DNA of 64,000 nt from Cladocopium goreaui (GCA_947184155.2 CAMXCT020000457.1:124001-188000), one strand, 5' to 3'; shown: positions 1 to 13,069, counted from the stretch's first letter. Notes: generated from the letters alone by a model not told the origin. Numbers and translations: made by a program.

Positions 1-115
1 ATCCACATACTTCAGAAGAATCATGGAGTCATGAAAAGTTTCACTCAAAAGGTGTCCCATTTGAATTTATGGCTTACAACATCTGTTTCCCCATCAATGA
101 ATGTATATGTATATA

Positions 116-173
116 CCCGCCGACCCCTGCCTAGCATTGGCCTAGGCGGGGCGGCGCCCGGGATCACCGGGCC
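116..173. repeat. GC-rich hairpin of the CCGCCGACCCC family
   Basis: A strong GC-rich palindrome in which CCGCCGACCCCTGCCT pairs with the downstream AGGCGGGGCGGCGCC. Closely related hairpins occur at 43487-43531 and, inverted, at 44784-44820, where they form the two ends of an insertion inside the Copia element. The copy here therefore probably marks one edge of another member of the same mobile family. Confidence 0.6.
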
Positions 174-184
174 AGACCCTCACT

Positions 185-790
185 TGCGCACCCGAAATTT
201 CATTCACTTGCGCACCCTCACTCACTTGCGCGCCCAGTGAGCAAAATGTCACTCACTTGTGCACCCTCATCATCTCTCATTCTGGACATAGTCACTGCGC
301 TTTCATCATTGCTCCCTGTGGGGGTGCGGTGAGGTGGGGCGAGACAATAACGCTCATGTTCCTGTGCACACACAGGCACCGCAACCTCATCATCTTTCCT
401 GCTCCCGTACAGACACAGGCATTGCTCTTTCATTATCAGTTACCGATGGGGTGGGCTGGGGCGGGGTGGGACAATAACGTTCATGTTCCTGTGCGCACAC
501 AGGCACCGCAACCTCATCATCTGTCTTGCTGTCCTGCAGACACAGGCACTGCTCTTTCATGATCAGTTGCCGGTGGGGTGGGGTGGGGCGGGGTGAGATA
601 ATAACGTTCATGTTCCTGTGCACACACAGGCACAGCAACCTCATCATCTTTCTTGCTGTCCTGCAGACACAGGCACTGCTCTTTCATAATCAGATGCCGG
701 TGGGGTGGGGTGGGACAATAACGTTCATGTTCACAGCAACCTCATCATCTTTCTTGCTGTCTTGCAGATACAGGCACTGCTCTTTCATGA
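185..790. repeat. Tandem repeats: CACTTGCGCACCC motifs, then a ~126-bp unit
   Basis: Several copies of CACTTGCGCACCC lie at about 190-275. They are followed by about four copies of a ~126-bp unit that begins near ACAATAACGTTCATG (around 345, 471, 598 and 715) and contains CCTCATCATCT and a G-rich GGTGGGGTGGGG stretch. The open frames that run through on both strands are repeat artefacts and no gene is called. Confidence 0.75.
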
Positions 791-856
791 TCATGATGAT
801 GATGACGATGATGATGATGATGTTAATGATGATGGTAATGATGATGGTGATGATGA

Positions 857-896
<40 letters not shown>

Positions 897-1135
897 CTGA
901 TGCTGATGCTGATGCTGATTGTGCTGCTGTGGATGAGATCATGATGATGATGATGATGATGAAGATGCTGATGCTGATGCTGATGGTGGTGCTGTGGTGC
1001 TGTGGATGAGATCATGATTATGATGCTGATGACGATGATGATGCTGATGATGATGCTGATGCTGATGCTGATTGTCAAGGCGGTGCTGTTTTTGAGATCA
1101 TGATCATGATGATGATGATGATGATGATGATCCCC
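787..1135. repeat. GAT/ATG trinucleotide microsatellite field
   Basis: Imperfect (GAT)n interspersed with GCTGAT units over about 350 bp. It gives Met/Asp runs in plus frames and His/Ser/Ile runs in minus frames, which are not genes. Confidence 0.9.
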
Positions 1136-1154
1136 ATGATCATGGTCATGATTT

Positions 1155-2028
1155 TCATGGGTGTACAAGCGAGGGAAAAAGTTGGTGTACAAGCGAGTGA
1201 AAATCGGGGTGTACAAGCGAGTGGTCGTCCGGATCACCGCAGGTGTGCGACATCTCCAAACATGTTCCATATCCATACTCATTGTTTGTATACGGGATCG
1301 AAACATATCGAAACTGCCATGTAGACGCGATTCGAAACTGCCATGTGGCACGTTTCGGCACCGCTGCAGTGTTAGGCACCGTTGCCCAGGCTGCAGGGCT
1401 ACAACCCAAGCCGCTGAACAACAAGCCCTTCACTGTTTCTATAGCGGTTCAACACTGCCATGTGGCACGTTTCGGCACCCCTTACAGGCCGCAACCGTTC
1501 TGCCACAGCGTTCGTCACTGTCGCCAAGGCTGCAAGGCTGCAACCCAAGCCGCAGGACGCTGCACATTTTCTAAAGGGGTCAGGGCGTCAGCCAATCCGG
1601 CGATGCCTCGCCGTATGGTGGTGGTTGCTAAGCATAGCTTTAGCTACCCGGGGGCGCGCCGGTGCCGCCGACCTTTTCGAAAATCCTTCAGGGTGCTGGG
1701 GTTTTCGCGTTTTTCGGGGTTCGGGGTGGGAAAAAGAGGGTAAAATTCGAAGATGCGTTTTGGAGGTCCTTGTTGGGCGTTTTTCGTCGATTTTTGGTCA
1801 AGTTTTCATAATTTTTTGGTACTATGATTTTTGCTAGCAGAGGTTCAAAACCTCGTAAATACCATGGTTGCGGTTTTGCGTTGGCGCGGAGCCAAAAACA
1901 TCGGTATTTACCGTGTTTTTTTGTTCTGAGAACGTGAAAAATCACGAAAACACCGCCTATTTGACGCTTTTTGGGGGTTTGCAAAAACCGTCAGTTTGAC
2001 GATTTTGGGGGGGTTTGCAAAAAGATAA
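1155..2028. repeat. Short tandem repeats and unassigned sequence
   Basis: Three copies of a ~23-bp unit around GTGTACAAGCGAG lie at 1161-1225. Two copies of a unit with AACTGCCATGTGGCACG lie at about 1330-1500. A weak inverted pair (GTAAATACC at about 1855, GGTATTTAC at about 1903) lies in otherwise unremarkable sequence. No convincing gene was seen. Confidence 0.55.
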
Positions 2029-2335
2029 CAACGACAACGACAAGAGGACCAAGCAGCAACAGCTATAACAACAATAACAACAACAACGACGACGACGCCG
2101 CCGCCGACGACGACGAAGACGACGACAACAACGACAACGACGACAATGACGATTCTTACCTAGTTCAGATGAAATCCCCCTCTCTCTTTCCCTCCCCCGA
2201 CCCCTACAGGCATCGCCGGTGTGCGAAGCTCTACAATTTATATATATATATATATACATATGTATGTGTATATACATGTATGTATATACACATACATATA
2301 TGTTATATATGTATATTATATGTATATGTGTATCA
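2029..2335. repeat. AAC/GAC triplet array and TA/TG microsatellite
   Basis: (AAC/GAC)n at about 2030-2152 and alternating TATA/TATG at 2236-2335. They are separated by about 80 bp of unique sequence. No gene is called. Confidence 0.85.
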
Positions 2336-2898
2336 TCAAGAGATGAACCAGGCCTCCCCATTGAGACAGGATCACCTTCACCTTGGAACGTTCCTGGCAA
2401 ATTAACACTCACCATTCCAGAAGTGTTTCCAGAATTTTCAAGGATATAGTTCTATGATATTTCCTCCATCATTTCCAGGTGTCCAACTTTTCAGTTTGGG
2501 GCTGCTACAAAGGGAAATGCTACAGTACATCATGGAATCGGGAAAAATTGTTATATTCAGGGGTAAGAACCATGGCTTCCTGATTTGTTCCCTTGAATCA
2601 AACGATTACGGCCAGACAGCCAAGATCAAACCATCAAACCGTGTCACTGAATTGGTAGAAAATGGTCGTTCAGCATCAAGTTGCGCTGGAAAACATGGTC
2701 ATAAGCTTTCCTACTAACACCACCTGACTGTGGAGCGGTGGGCGGAAAGCAAACAGCCTTCCGAAAGTAAAACAACCCCCCGGGCCAAACAAAAAAAGAA
2801 GTGGGAAAGGCGGAAGTACACCCAAGGTCTCCTACACTGCAAAGGAGTTCCTCCATGACGAGGTTATATAGTTATAGAATGATATAGAGTTGTAGAAG

Positions 2899-5800
2899 TT
2901 ATTCTACCTTCAGTTTGGCTAGTGATTTCCTTCGAGTCTTGGTTTTCGCCATGGCGGGACGAACAAAGTGCTCAAGTGGCAGAACCTTGATACTGGATTC
3001 TGGACCATACTCGGATGCGGCACAAAATCCCACCTGTTTGTCCCAATAGTCTCTTTGTTCTTTCAGCTTTTTTGTGACCTCTTCTGGCGTCTCAGGTGGC
3101 ACTTTTTTCCTTGGATGAATCACACAGGAGGCATGAGTTGCTGAACTCTCAGGTGTGCAGGAACTGCCAAACACGAATCTACAGTTGTGGCTCAAGATTG
3201 GGTCCAAGCACAACGACCTTTTCAGCCACAGTTGCTCCTCCTTCCCAGCGAATGCGCGACGACCTAACCTCAGAAGCGATGGCGGTTAAAGCGATGTCCC
3301 ATTGCCTGGTTAGATAACCTCTCGGAACGCGCCCTCCATCATTGGGTCTGAAAATGTCTGAAGAATGATGTCTGGTTTAAGCATGCTGAAATCATGGTAA
3401 GTGATGGTTGTACCAATGGCTTTCCAAGTGGAATATGAAATGCCTGGGGCAAAGAAAACAAATATTTTATTTAATTTATATAGACATAGACCAATCCATT
3501 TCTTCACCACTCCACAAGCATGTTGAACTCGTGTCTCTTGAGCAAGCGACGTTGAAGGAGGCACTGACACTCTCTGCGCAACCTTTCAGGGACTGAACAC
3601 CAAGCTAAATCAAAGCATTTGGAATGGCATCAGTAGATCCCATGTTTAAGGGGAAAATGTGGGACTTTCACCTATGAAAGGGGGGACTTTCACCTATTAG
3701 ATTACCAGAGAATAGCAGGATGTTGACGGCGGGGCACCCAGCCACGTGGCAGACCAGGGCCCACAATTCTGGCCATGGCGCTGACGTTGTGAAGAATGGC
3801 CGCCGATGGCCGCTGGCCAGTGCTACAATCAAGTCATGGCTGTGGATTGAAGTCGCATCCAATGGTAGCAATGGATATGGACATGGAGATTATACAGAAA
3901 TATACAGAATGTCTCCTGTACATTCGAGGTACACGCAGACAGTGTGAATGCACTCCAGAATCCAGAATCTTGTACCGTTGAAAAGCTATACAAAGAGTTT
4001 CTGCATCACACAGAGGACGTCACAGGACACTAAATGGTCGCACAGCTACTTCGTGTGTTTCGATATACCATACCGTTGGACCTGAACCAAACTGCTTCAC
4101 AGCCACTGCAGCCCAGGGCTCCCAGCATCCATCATCATAGTGTCTAGAATCTAGAAGAATGGCATGTCAACAGGTTTGTGACTTCACCACAAGCACCAAA
4201 AAGAGCCTGCCAGCACCGCCAGCACCGGTGTTTTTTGCCTTACATCTTCATTTGAGCAAAAGCAGTCACCACACAATGTTTCCTTGGCTCTGCCGCTGCA
4301 TCATGCCATCACAACATATTTTTCAAGAGAATCTCCTCATGCGCCGCATCTTCAACCCCTGCTGATCTTCAGCAGAGGAATCCATAGGGTGAAATCTTCC
4401 AACTGGCATAATCCTCCTGGCTTTCGTGGAAGGGTAAATCACACCGTGTTGAGGGAATCCTTGGAGAACCAGAGTCAAGGCGAATTCATTAGAACTTGGG
4501 CAAGCATTTGGCATATACACATGGCTCCAGATGGGTTTGTCTCAAAATTAAGTACCTCAAATGTTGATAGTTTCTCATCATCTTCCCCATTCAATTTGCC
4601 ATTTTGGGGTATACGGTATACCTGGCATACCTGGTATACCTTAATCTTTAGACGTAGCCAAATAGATTAAATAGATGCATCACATCATGGATCTTTCAGC
4701 TGTCAGAGATGCTCCTCTGCCGCGTGAAATCATACTGTCACACCTGAGGATGGCATGATGCAGATACATGCAGGGTTTCCTTCATGGGTGAAAGGCGAAA
4801 GGTTGAAAACGCCTGAAGGGTCAAGTTCAGGAACCAGAAGCACCATGTTTGGACACCTCAAAAGAGTAGGTAGATATCCCTATAGATTTCTTGTTTCAAT
4901 ACCATTTCTCTGTATATCCCTATGATCTTTTAATTTCAATTTCTGGATATGTCTGGTCAAAGTCAAAGATTTCTTGGTTTCCCACATCTTACCATCGCAG
5001 ATTAATTCCCTCCAGTTGGAGCTGCAAGTTGCGCCGCGCACCTTCCACCGCTAGCAGCTCAGCATTGCTCTCTGCGAAACGTTCAAGGTCTTGAATGCAT
5101 TCCTAGGATGGAGAACTTCCTGGAGAACCCATATAAAATGGTAACTAAAAGAATGGGAAAACGAAGATCAACCATTAACCATGGGATTTTGCGGCCATTT
5201 TTGGGCAAAGCCATGTGGATACGATCTTCTCAAACCTGGATCCACATGGCATCGGTCAAAACTGGAAGCCTACCATCCCACTGCACAATGGACTCCATCA
5301 CCTTTGCGTTCGTTTGGGGTGGAAGAATCTTTACAATGTAGATATACATTGAATACAGGACTACCGGAAGTGTAGTGAGATGGTAATGAAAAAAATCAGG
5401 TGAACTTTGACCAATAAGCACATCACAAAATGATTCCCACTGCCAAAGAGTATAGCTAGGGCAGCTAGGGCTTCTTAAGGTCAAGCCACTTCAGATCGAC
5501 GGGGATCAATCGGTCTGTGGACGAAATCGTTTTGAGCTCCCCACAATGAGAACACGATGCACGGCTTGAGCCCGCTCTGCATCAGAGCATCCTGTGCTCC
5601 ATAGCGGTTCCACGCCAGAAATCACATCGATCTGTTGGGAGATGGAACTCATTCAACTGATTAAACACCGCTACACTGAAGATCACTGAAGTATGAATGA
5701 AAATATATGAAAATGATTGAAAATGCAGCTATACCGGGGCTATACCAACTATTTTGATCTATTTTGATGTTTACCAACGTACCTAGCTTTTGATCCATAG

Positions 5801-8800
5801 CCATTTCGCCACATTTCCTCCAACCAGGTCGCTCCCGTGTCATGGCCTGTGAGGAATGTCCGGTGACCGATCTCAATCCTGGCCAGGCCAGCTAACAACT
5901 TGTGATTCCTTTCAGGGTAGCCACTCAAGCAATTCAGGAACATTTATTGAAGGTTTCCAGCAATGGGAGACCCCCAAATCATCCATTCCAATGGATTTTT
6001 CATCATAAACTGTCCATTTTGGGGTACTCTGTTTAAAATTCATGGAAAACCCCTTACGAACGCTTACCAATCATCAGAGTCGCTTGGGTGTTCCGAGACA
6101 AAACGTGGCGGCTGAGCGTCTCTTCGTCGTCCACAGGAAACTTGCCATCCCGCCTGTGGAGCAACAGCAAAATCGCGCCCCATCGAAGAACGAAACTTCA
6201 ACGCAAAGAAACTAACGTACGGTCATATCAGCATTTGCATGAGAAATACGTTTGCCATGAATGGATATGTGATGCGAATCGTCGATGTACATGGAACTTG
6301 AAACCTCCCTCATTTGAGGAAATATATATATAATCGCTTCCACCGCCTTCTTCGCCCAAGATCCTCATAGACCTGGAATGGCAGGACTGAAGAGGCTGGC
6401 TTTAGGGAATCAGAAGAGCAGCAGCATGTCACTATCAACCTAGTACTGACCAGAGTCTTCAGAGCAACAAGATGAAACGACTTCGTTTGGTGAAAAAACA
6501 CTCGACAATGCGTGGACCAAACTTCCACCAGTCCAGATCCATCAATGCACTTGGCTCGATTGGGCTCCCAAACTCGTCGACGCAGCATTTGGCTCAGCCT
6601 TGTTCTCAACGTGGTTGCAACATACTAAGTTACTAATCATCGAAAATCTCAGGGCAGTCATTTTGGTTTGTCCGGATTTAAGGCCTGATTTTTAGACAAA
6701 GCTGTCAACCAAGGTGATTGTCTCTCAATGTGGTTTCCTCCCCCGGCATTGTGTCTCTGAGAGTCCCGCAACGGTGCGGGTCTTGTGGCAGCAGTGTGGG
6801 ATTTCTCCACCTGCAGACACAATTTGGCAGACTTGTGCGTGTGGTGATGGAAAATGATGGAAATGTGTTCATGAACTGGACTTTCAGTTGAGCTTCCCCA
6901 CAGTGCGGTCCAGCAGATTGAGCTGCTCGTCCCAGACCTCAAAAAAAAAACAACAGACCTGAGCTGCCTCAAAGAGGACCTGTGGACCTTTCGGGTTTCC
7001 CTCAAGAATAAACAACATATGTAAAAATGATTGTATGTCACTTAGTTATGTTGTATTAATATATATATATATGTATGTACGTGTGTATATATATATATGT
7101 ATATTACCATATATATATATTACTAAATATATATATATATTACTATATATGTACATTATTATATATATATTGCTATATATTGTGTATACATACATATATT
7201 ACTATGTTGTGTATAATATATATATATATGAATCATAGTGTATCATATTCATCCAATGCCATATTTTTACACATTGGTTGACCCCAAAAAAAATCCATGG
7301 TTGGTTGATCGTGTCTATCTGTTCGTTGTCCTTAGCTCCTGAGCCATTTGTGCTGCAATTCGCACCTCCATGGGCTGCGTCGCTCCTTTGTAGGGGGCGC
7401 TACCTGGCTCGGGCCACCAACCTCTCATCTAATTCGCCACTGAAAAGTCAGCAATGGTCAAGAGATAATCAGATATATATATATATATATGATCAAATAT
7501 GTATCATCTATTTTCATCGCAATGGACAGTGTCCGTTGTCTTCTTTCAATACCATAGGGTACCTCTCTTGTTGAACTTTGGAGGGCAAGATGCTATAGAT
7601 GTGAGACAGCTTAAGACGAAACTTCAGTGACTTCCGATGTGCAGCTGCAGAGTCTGTGTCCCCTCAAAACACGCATCAGTTTTCAGTTGCTTCGTATTTG
7701 TTTTTTTTATGGTTTTTTCTTGTCTTGCGGCAACTTGCGGCTCTGCAAGAATCCAACGACCTTCGTTTTTGGAGAGGACACCATGTCACTCCAGCCTCGA
7801 TCATCCAGGCAGATCCCATCAAAGGCCCCTTCGCATCGCCCCAGAAGGCGACTCAAACGGTGGGTGGCACCTTGCACCTGCACCAAGTCGATGTATGGTG
7901 AAAGATGTCGATACCACTAGGAACCAGCTTTTTTAGATTCCAGGTTGGCTATTCTGCAGTTTCATAGTAGCGGCTGCCAAATGTTCGTAGAAAAACCATC
8001 GAAGGCTGGTGTTCCATGCACAGTGGCATGGACTCATCCCTTGATTTGAGGTTACTTGAACCTTGACCAACCCGCCAGGATGTCGTACTTCATTGCTGGT
8101 GAATCTGTTTGAGATAAAGTAGAATGGTTCAAGAGTTTACACCAAACATAACCATCAGAACATCATACCGAAAAAAAACACCCAAAAACAGCGGCTTCCA
8201 GGTAGCCATGCCGAAAGCAACAGCTTCTGCAGGTGATGCAAAATGTTGCTGATGGAGGCGTCCTGGTCCGATCAATGGAGGCTTCCATCAATGGATCCCC
8301 AAAAATCTCCAATCGCTGGTTGGTTTATAATGGAAAATCCCATGAAGACGGATGATTTAGGGCTATCCCATGTTGGGAAACCTCCATATAAATTTGACAT
8401 ATTTAGCGATAGACTGTGAGGCTTCAATGATTTTGAGCCATATCCAAAATCACAACCTTAATTACATGTCATTGCTACCTACATCTAAGAGCCACAAACA
8501 CCGCAACTCCGCCAGCCGCAGTTTCTACATGTGGCATGCCTGGCACCACTATCTTCAGATCAGTTGAGTCATGGAAACTGCCACCTTTTCCGCAGTTATA
8601 AGGGTGACTTAACAGTATCGTATCGCCCCTTTTTTGGCAATAATCCCGAATAAACCTTTCAGTACAACACCCTATATTGACCAATCAAAAGTGGTACTCT
8701 TCATGGCTGAATTGTGTCACTCCGCCCCAGCTGCATCAGGCGCTCCCCAAGCTGAGTGCAGGCTGTGGCAACTTCTCGGCAAATCTGAGCTTTCGCATAA

Positions 8801-10010
8801 GCGGAGCATTTTTGTGGTGAAAAAGCACAACAGGAGTTCATCAAACTTTGCTCAAAGGTAAAATCCGGACAGCCTGAGGGTGCCTGAGGCATGGGTCTGT
8901 GGGAAAATGAATGATTTAAATTGATTTAAAGTCACAAATGGTTTTCGTTTGAGATATTTTGTCTGAGAATGGATGTTCAGGCCCTCATTCCTCCATTGCT
9001 GTTGAAATAGTCCGCAAGGGTTGAGGTTCTAGAGTCCATTCAGGCCACAAAATTTTGCCTGCTTATAGGAAATGCAAGTCCAATAATTGTGGGCAGGACC
9101 ATCTGTCATGACTCCCAAGAGAAAGGCTACACACTTTCGAACAAGGGGGTGAAACTGTTCTAGGAAGGATACCACCAATCTCTGAAACCCTGGCGATTGC
9201 AGTACCCACTTTTTTTTCAAGCAACATGGGTCTGAGTCTCATTGAGCAGAACATGCTTCGTAGCGATTGCTCTCTCCTCCAACAAACACACTACATCTGC
9301 AAGTATTCTGTCCTCATCTTGGCACATCAAAAGGAAAGGAATTGTACACCTTGGTATCTAAGAGAAACCCTACTTTCCTTGCAATAAGGATTGTATCTGG
9401 GATAGAGGATTTTGTGGCAAACGGTATGAAGACACACAAACGCTGAGGCCCCAGGGTGAAAAAACAATTTTAAGATTTATCATTTCGATTTCTGCATGAT
9501 TTTTCCCACAATATGTGGCAAGTCACTTTGTGATGTGTGTCCTTTTGGAAAATTGTTGACCCACTGATATCGATATCACCGTTAGTTCCACTCTACATCA
9601 ATCTACCATTACCATCCATTACCGACCCTACTCCCCATCTCCTGCCCGGCTGGCACGCACAGGGACCAGAAGGAGCACACCAACCTACGCAGCAACAGTT
9701 CTCTTCAGATCCCATGGTATGTACTCACTGTAGGCGCAAGCTGCTGGCATGAAAACATCTAGGAATCTTGAATGTTGCTGTCACGGTCTGTCACGCAAAA
9801 CGCTGAAAGTGCAAGGGTCTGAAGATACCAAAAATGTGGACACAGAATCCGAAATTGGTGAAAACAGAGCACCTGCTGGAAAAAAAAATGAAAAAATGTG
9901 GGTCCCTTATGAATCCGACAGCCAAGCCTTTGACGGTCTACTCGGAAATGAGCCACGTCTGGACCCATGCACATGTAGACCTTGTCCTGGAAGTCAGCAA
10001 TGCACCAGGC
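2899..10010 (-). other. Probable multi-exon host gene, function unknown
   Basis: Minus-strand sequence holds many short open blocks with natural-looking composition, several bordered by AG acceptors and GT donors. Approximate exons, in order of transcription: 9990-9900 (DKVYMCMGPDVAHF), 9205-9030 (WVLQSPGFQRLVVSF), 8835-8705 (QICREVATACTQLGERL), 8560-8475 (IVVPGMPHVETAAGG), 7880-7730 (GRCEGAFDGICLDDRGW), 6820-6665, 6595-6485 (DEFGSPIEPSALMDLDW), 5943-5785 (ending GATWLEEMWRNGYGSKA, donor AG|GTACGT), 5640-5515 (IDVISGVEPLWSTG), 5340-5245 (ILPPQTNAKVMESIVQWDG), 5095-4990 (QDLERFAESNAELL), 3352-3183 (SSRIRWEGGATVAEKVV), 3125-3034 (PPETPEEVTKKLKEQRDYW, donor CAG|GTGGGA) and 2985-2905. The last ends in a Lys/Arg-rich tail and a TAA, although that site also resembles a donor (AAG|GTAGAA). 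I do not recognise the family. Exon borders are guesses, and more than one gene is possible. Confidence 0.4.
7056..7232. repeat. TA-rich microsatellite
   Basis: Long alternating TA with GTA/TACTA interruptions, followed by a smaller (TA)n at 7474-7491. It lies within what would be intron of the putative host gene. Confidence 0.85.
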
Positions 10011-10208
10011 TGAGGCAGTGGATTAAAACCAGCTGAAATGGATCTGACTAGCTCCAGTGCCACTGGACTACTTTTTCAAAGAGCACCATCGCTGCTTCAA
10101 ACACTCATTGACCAGAACTGACAGAATTATCAGAGAATAGATAATATATATGATTATTTATTTATATATATATATATGTAGCTGGTATGCTTCCTTTTTC
10201 ACTATGCA

Positions 10209-10404
10209 TCATCCAGGTTTGTTTCTCTCTGTGCAGTGGTTTGCCTTCTGTAGGAACGTTTCTCCCGGGTGGGATATGCCGCAGCTTGAGCAGCGGCGTT
10301 CAGCGTCAACCTCTCAGCTGTGGTCAGCTGCTCTGCCTCATCCAGGTTTGTTTCTCTCTGTGCAATGCTTTGCCTCCTGCACTCCTTCCAGGAACGTTTC
10401 TCCC
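10209..10404 (-). repeat. Split direct repeats B1-A2-B2 of the decayed YR element
   Basis: On the plus strand B2 (10209-10266) and B1 (10338-10404) both begin TCATCCAGGTTTGTTTCTCT and end AGGAACGTTTCTCCC. Between them lies A2 (10282-10326, CAGCTTGAGCAGCGGCGTTC...), which recurs at 17306-17350 as A1. The B1/A2 spacer is 11 bp and the A2/B2 spacer is 15 bp. Confidence 0.75.
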
Positions 10405-11319
10405 ATTTTTCCCATCTGTGTCTTTCTTGGTCAGAACTGCATACCAAAGCTCCGGAGCCACTTTTGACTGCAATAAGGATCCCAGTGACGATAGAAGCGC
10501 AGGCAAGGAATGCGCCAGCTCAAGCGCGCGCTCCTTCACCGTACTGGGCAGTCGTGGAAAGTATACAGTAGCATTCAGCTCTTGTAGATATACATCCATA
10601 GTCCTATGTGCAAGCCAGCGTCCACTACGCATCACAAGTTCTGGGCAGTCGGTCGCCATCGGCAGAAATGTGGCTCCCCCCGCACGGAGAGAGCCTAGGT
10701 CCAGACACTTTTCACCATGAAAAGACGTGGTCGGCAATCCAAGGGCAACAAGAAGTTACCTGAAGCGTGTCCTCAGTAACTGGCTTGAAAAAGGCCACAA
10801 CTTCACTCTCGGTTGCTTCCCTCCAAAAGCCAATGAAACAAACTGAACCAGATCTGCGGCATCCAGTTTTGACATTTGATGTCTAGCTGCTTTGTATCTT
10901 GTCTTTGGCTCTTTGACCTTTAAGACTTTAAGAAAACTGCATCGCTGGTGTACCACACATCTTCAGGTATCACCAGGTTATCCCGGCAGGCTGCAAGCAC
11001 TTCGCCTATGCTGCAAACTGCGCCCCAGGAAAGAGCAAGAGCTCCCGCCACCAGCGGCCATCCCCAGAGAATGCACGTAGAGCACATGGCTAGCAGCACT
11101 TGCAATGGGCATGCTGTGTGATGATGACCCGGTTCTTCACGTTGCCAAGAGAACGCTCACAGTTTCTACATTGTTGTGGTACGGTCTGCCGCCAGCAAAG
11201 AGCTCCCGGCCATACTGCACCAGCTTGTGCACAATGTGCTCCAGCTCCGGATACGCATTTTCGAAAAGATCTTTCCGCGAAAAACCTCTTTGAGATAGCC
11301 AAAGTTCAAAAGCCTCCAA
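10324..11319 (-). pseudogene. Tyrosine recombinase remnant (YR retroelement)
   Basis: Four overlapping minus-strand frames carry one recombinase in order: 11319-11137 (LLNFG/EAFELWLSQRGFSRKDLF and YGRELFAGGRPY), 11105-10920 (ALSWGAVCSIGEVLAACR), 10956-10756 (EPKTRYKAARHQMSKLD) and 10737-10324 (DLGSLRAGGATFL and GRWLAHRTMDVYLQE). This matches, from memory, the recombinase of dinoflagellate YR retroelements, with the box II arginine in SLRAGGAT and the tyrosine in MDVYLQE. The first catalytic Arg, normally in a G-[LM]-L-R-I-G-E-V context, appears as Ser (CSIGEV). At least three frameshifts separate the pieces, so the gene is dead. Confidence 0.7.
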
Positions 11320-11706
11320 CAGTTTTTCCTGTTTGTTTTTGTGAGCCTTTCGACAGGTCTCCCTTCAGCCAGACATTTTCCAGTGCGCCTCGTCGCTCGT
11401 ATCTCATCTTCACGATTCCGCGGGCCATCCCATGGCAAAATCCAAACCCTACTACCAAAATCCAAACTACACCTACGAGGGAAAACCTAGGACCTTCACC
11501 CGGGAAGCCCCACGTAGCATCAAGATCTAGAAGATGCTGATGGAGATTTGAAGGGGGTCGGATGGTTTGTGCCCTGACACACGGAAGAGAGATAGCGCTA
11601 AGTCCAAGGCCATGTTGGGTGGAAAGTCCAAGGAAGAGAGAAATCCAATTGCTAGCCCATCGTTTAAGTTTAAGCCGGGGGAGAGAAGCTGCACGGAAGA
11701 GGGATG

Positions 11707-12382
11707 TTACTCAAGTTTTTCAAACCATGGCTCTCCATCGCTGGCATCTCGGAGAACCGCATCTCTCGTGGGGTCATCTGCAACGTTCAACCGGGTTGGC
11801 AAGAAATGTACAGAGATTGAAATTCCAAAAGCCAGCCCTAAAGCACAAATCTTCCTGAGTAATGGCTGAAGTGCCTTTGCAGATGATCTTCGCTTGGCAA
11901 TCACCCGTGCAGCGACATGAGAGTCCAACAGCAACACTACCCTTCCTCCTCCTGACCTTGCTGCCTTCTTAATGGCTTGGAATGTGCTTTGCAGCTGAAG
12001 GACATTAATACGGGACCTCCCTCGCCAAGACCAAGCTGAGCAAACCTCCCACGCAGATCTTTTGACAATCTCAGTCACAAAAACTGATTCAAGGCCAGCA
12101 GCATCAATCAGCTGAGCAAGAAAGATTTTCTTCCTCGGTTTCAGGTGTTTCTCAAACATCTCTGCAATTGCTTCCACCAAACGAGGGCAGTAGACAGCTG
12201 AACCTTTTGTCAGTTGGCCCTGTATCTCCAGTATAGGGACGGCAATTCCCAGCTGGCTTCATGTTGCAGGTCAGGAAGCGAAGCTCCTTCTGGCAAGGCG
12301 AACCATATGAGCATGAGGCTGCGTAGGTCTCTTCAACGTTGCCAAGCGTTAGCAGAAAAAGCAAAAAACTAAGCCATGCCAT
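11707..12382 (-). pseudogene. RNase H-like part of YR-retroelement polyprotein, frameshifted
   Basis: Frame 12382-12152 ends in a Cys-containing segment (LRFLTCNMKPAGNC). Frame 12180-11707 continues with INVLQLQSTFQAIKKAA, VVLLLDSHVAARVIAKRRSS and FLPTRLNVADDPTRD, the usual arrangement of an RNase H-like module in dinoflagellate YR-element polyproteins (E in an NVLQLQ context, D in LLLDS, D in NVADDPTRD). One frameshift lies near 12165. The recombinase follows in the same direction, as expected for gag-RT/RNase H-YR order. The YxDD core of the RT was not found. Confidence 0.6.
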
Positions 12383-12829
12383 CTATGACCGTCGCGGGGT
12401 TTCCAACCATCCAAAAACTTCAGCCTTGGCCGCAACGTAGAGAACCAGACATGCAAATGCAAGCTTATTCCCAAACCAGACCTTTGGCAGTTTTTGATTC
12501 AAACCTCGTGGCACCTTGTCTGCAAATCTGAGTTCAAGTGTGTTCCACACTCTGTTCTCATCTGGCTGGGAAAATCCTGAAAGAATGGGGTGGATGTATG
12601 CTTTCAAGGCACACCTCCCTATTTGAACCTCTCCCCTGCCACCAGAGATTCCAAATAGGTAAATGGAGCATTTGTCCTCGTACCAGCCCATGTCAAAAGC
12701 AATGGAAGGACTCATGGGCAAGGAAAGGACATGCCCAAATTCCTGTTCCCATTGGTCAAGGGGGACCTTTCTACCAAATTGCCCTACCCAAACCTCCTCC
12801 ACCTCCACCGACTTCAAGGCATGGTCCAC
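12383..12829 (-). pseudogene. Unrecognised ORF upstream of the RNase H-like remnant
   Basis: A 148-codon minus-strand frame with natural composition (VWVGQFGRKVPLDQWEQEF, FLFG-like IYLFGISGGRGEV, then a hydrophobic FACLVLYVAAKAEVFGW). It abuts the RNase H-like remnant in the same orientation and is probably part of the same element's polyprotein or of captured sequence. No family was recognised. Confidence 0.35.
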
Positions 12830-13069
12830 CTGGTCTCCAAGTTCTAGTTCATGCCTGGCAATTTCAGTTTTGGGGGTCCGTGAATTTGACAGTACTTGCC
12901 AACCAAGGCTTGTATTTCCATGCTTGCTAGTCTCTGTTCCTTCTTTTCTGTCTTTTCTGTATTGTTGTTCTTTTCAAGCTGTTCTGCTATTTGTTTCTGT
13001 TTTGTCTTTTACGTTTTCCTTTGGATCCTTTGTCTGATTTTACAGCCACAAGCCACCAAGAAGAAGAAG

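Noticed and set aside
3310..3443. Exon candidate on the minus strand ending MMEGAFRE
   Set aside because: It would need a 13-base intron before the next block. A different frame across the same bases (GGRVPRGYLTRQWDIAL) is continuous and preferred.
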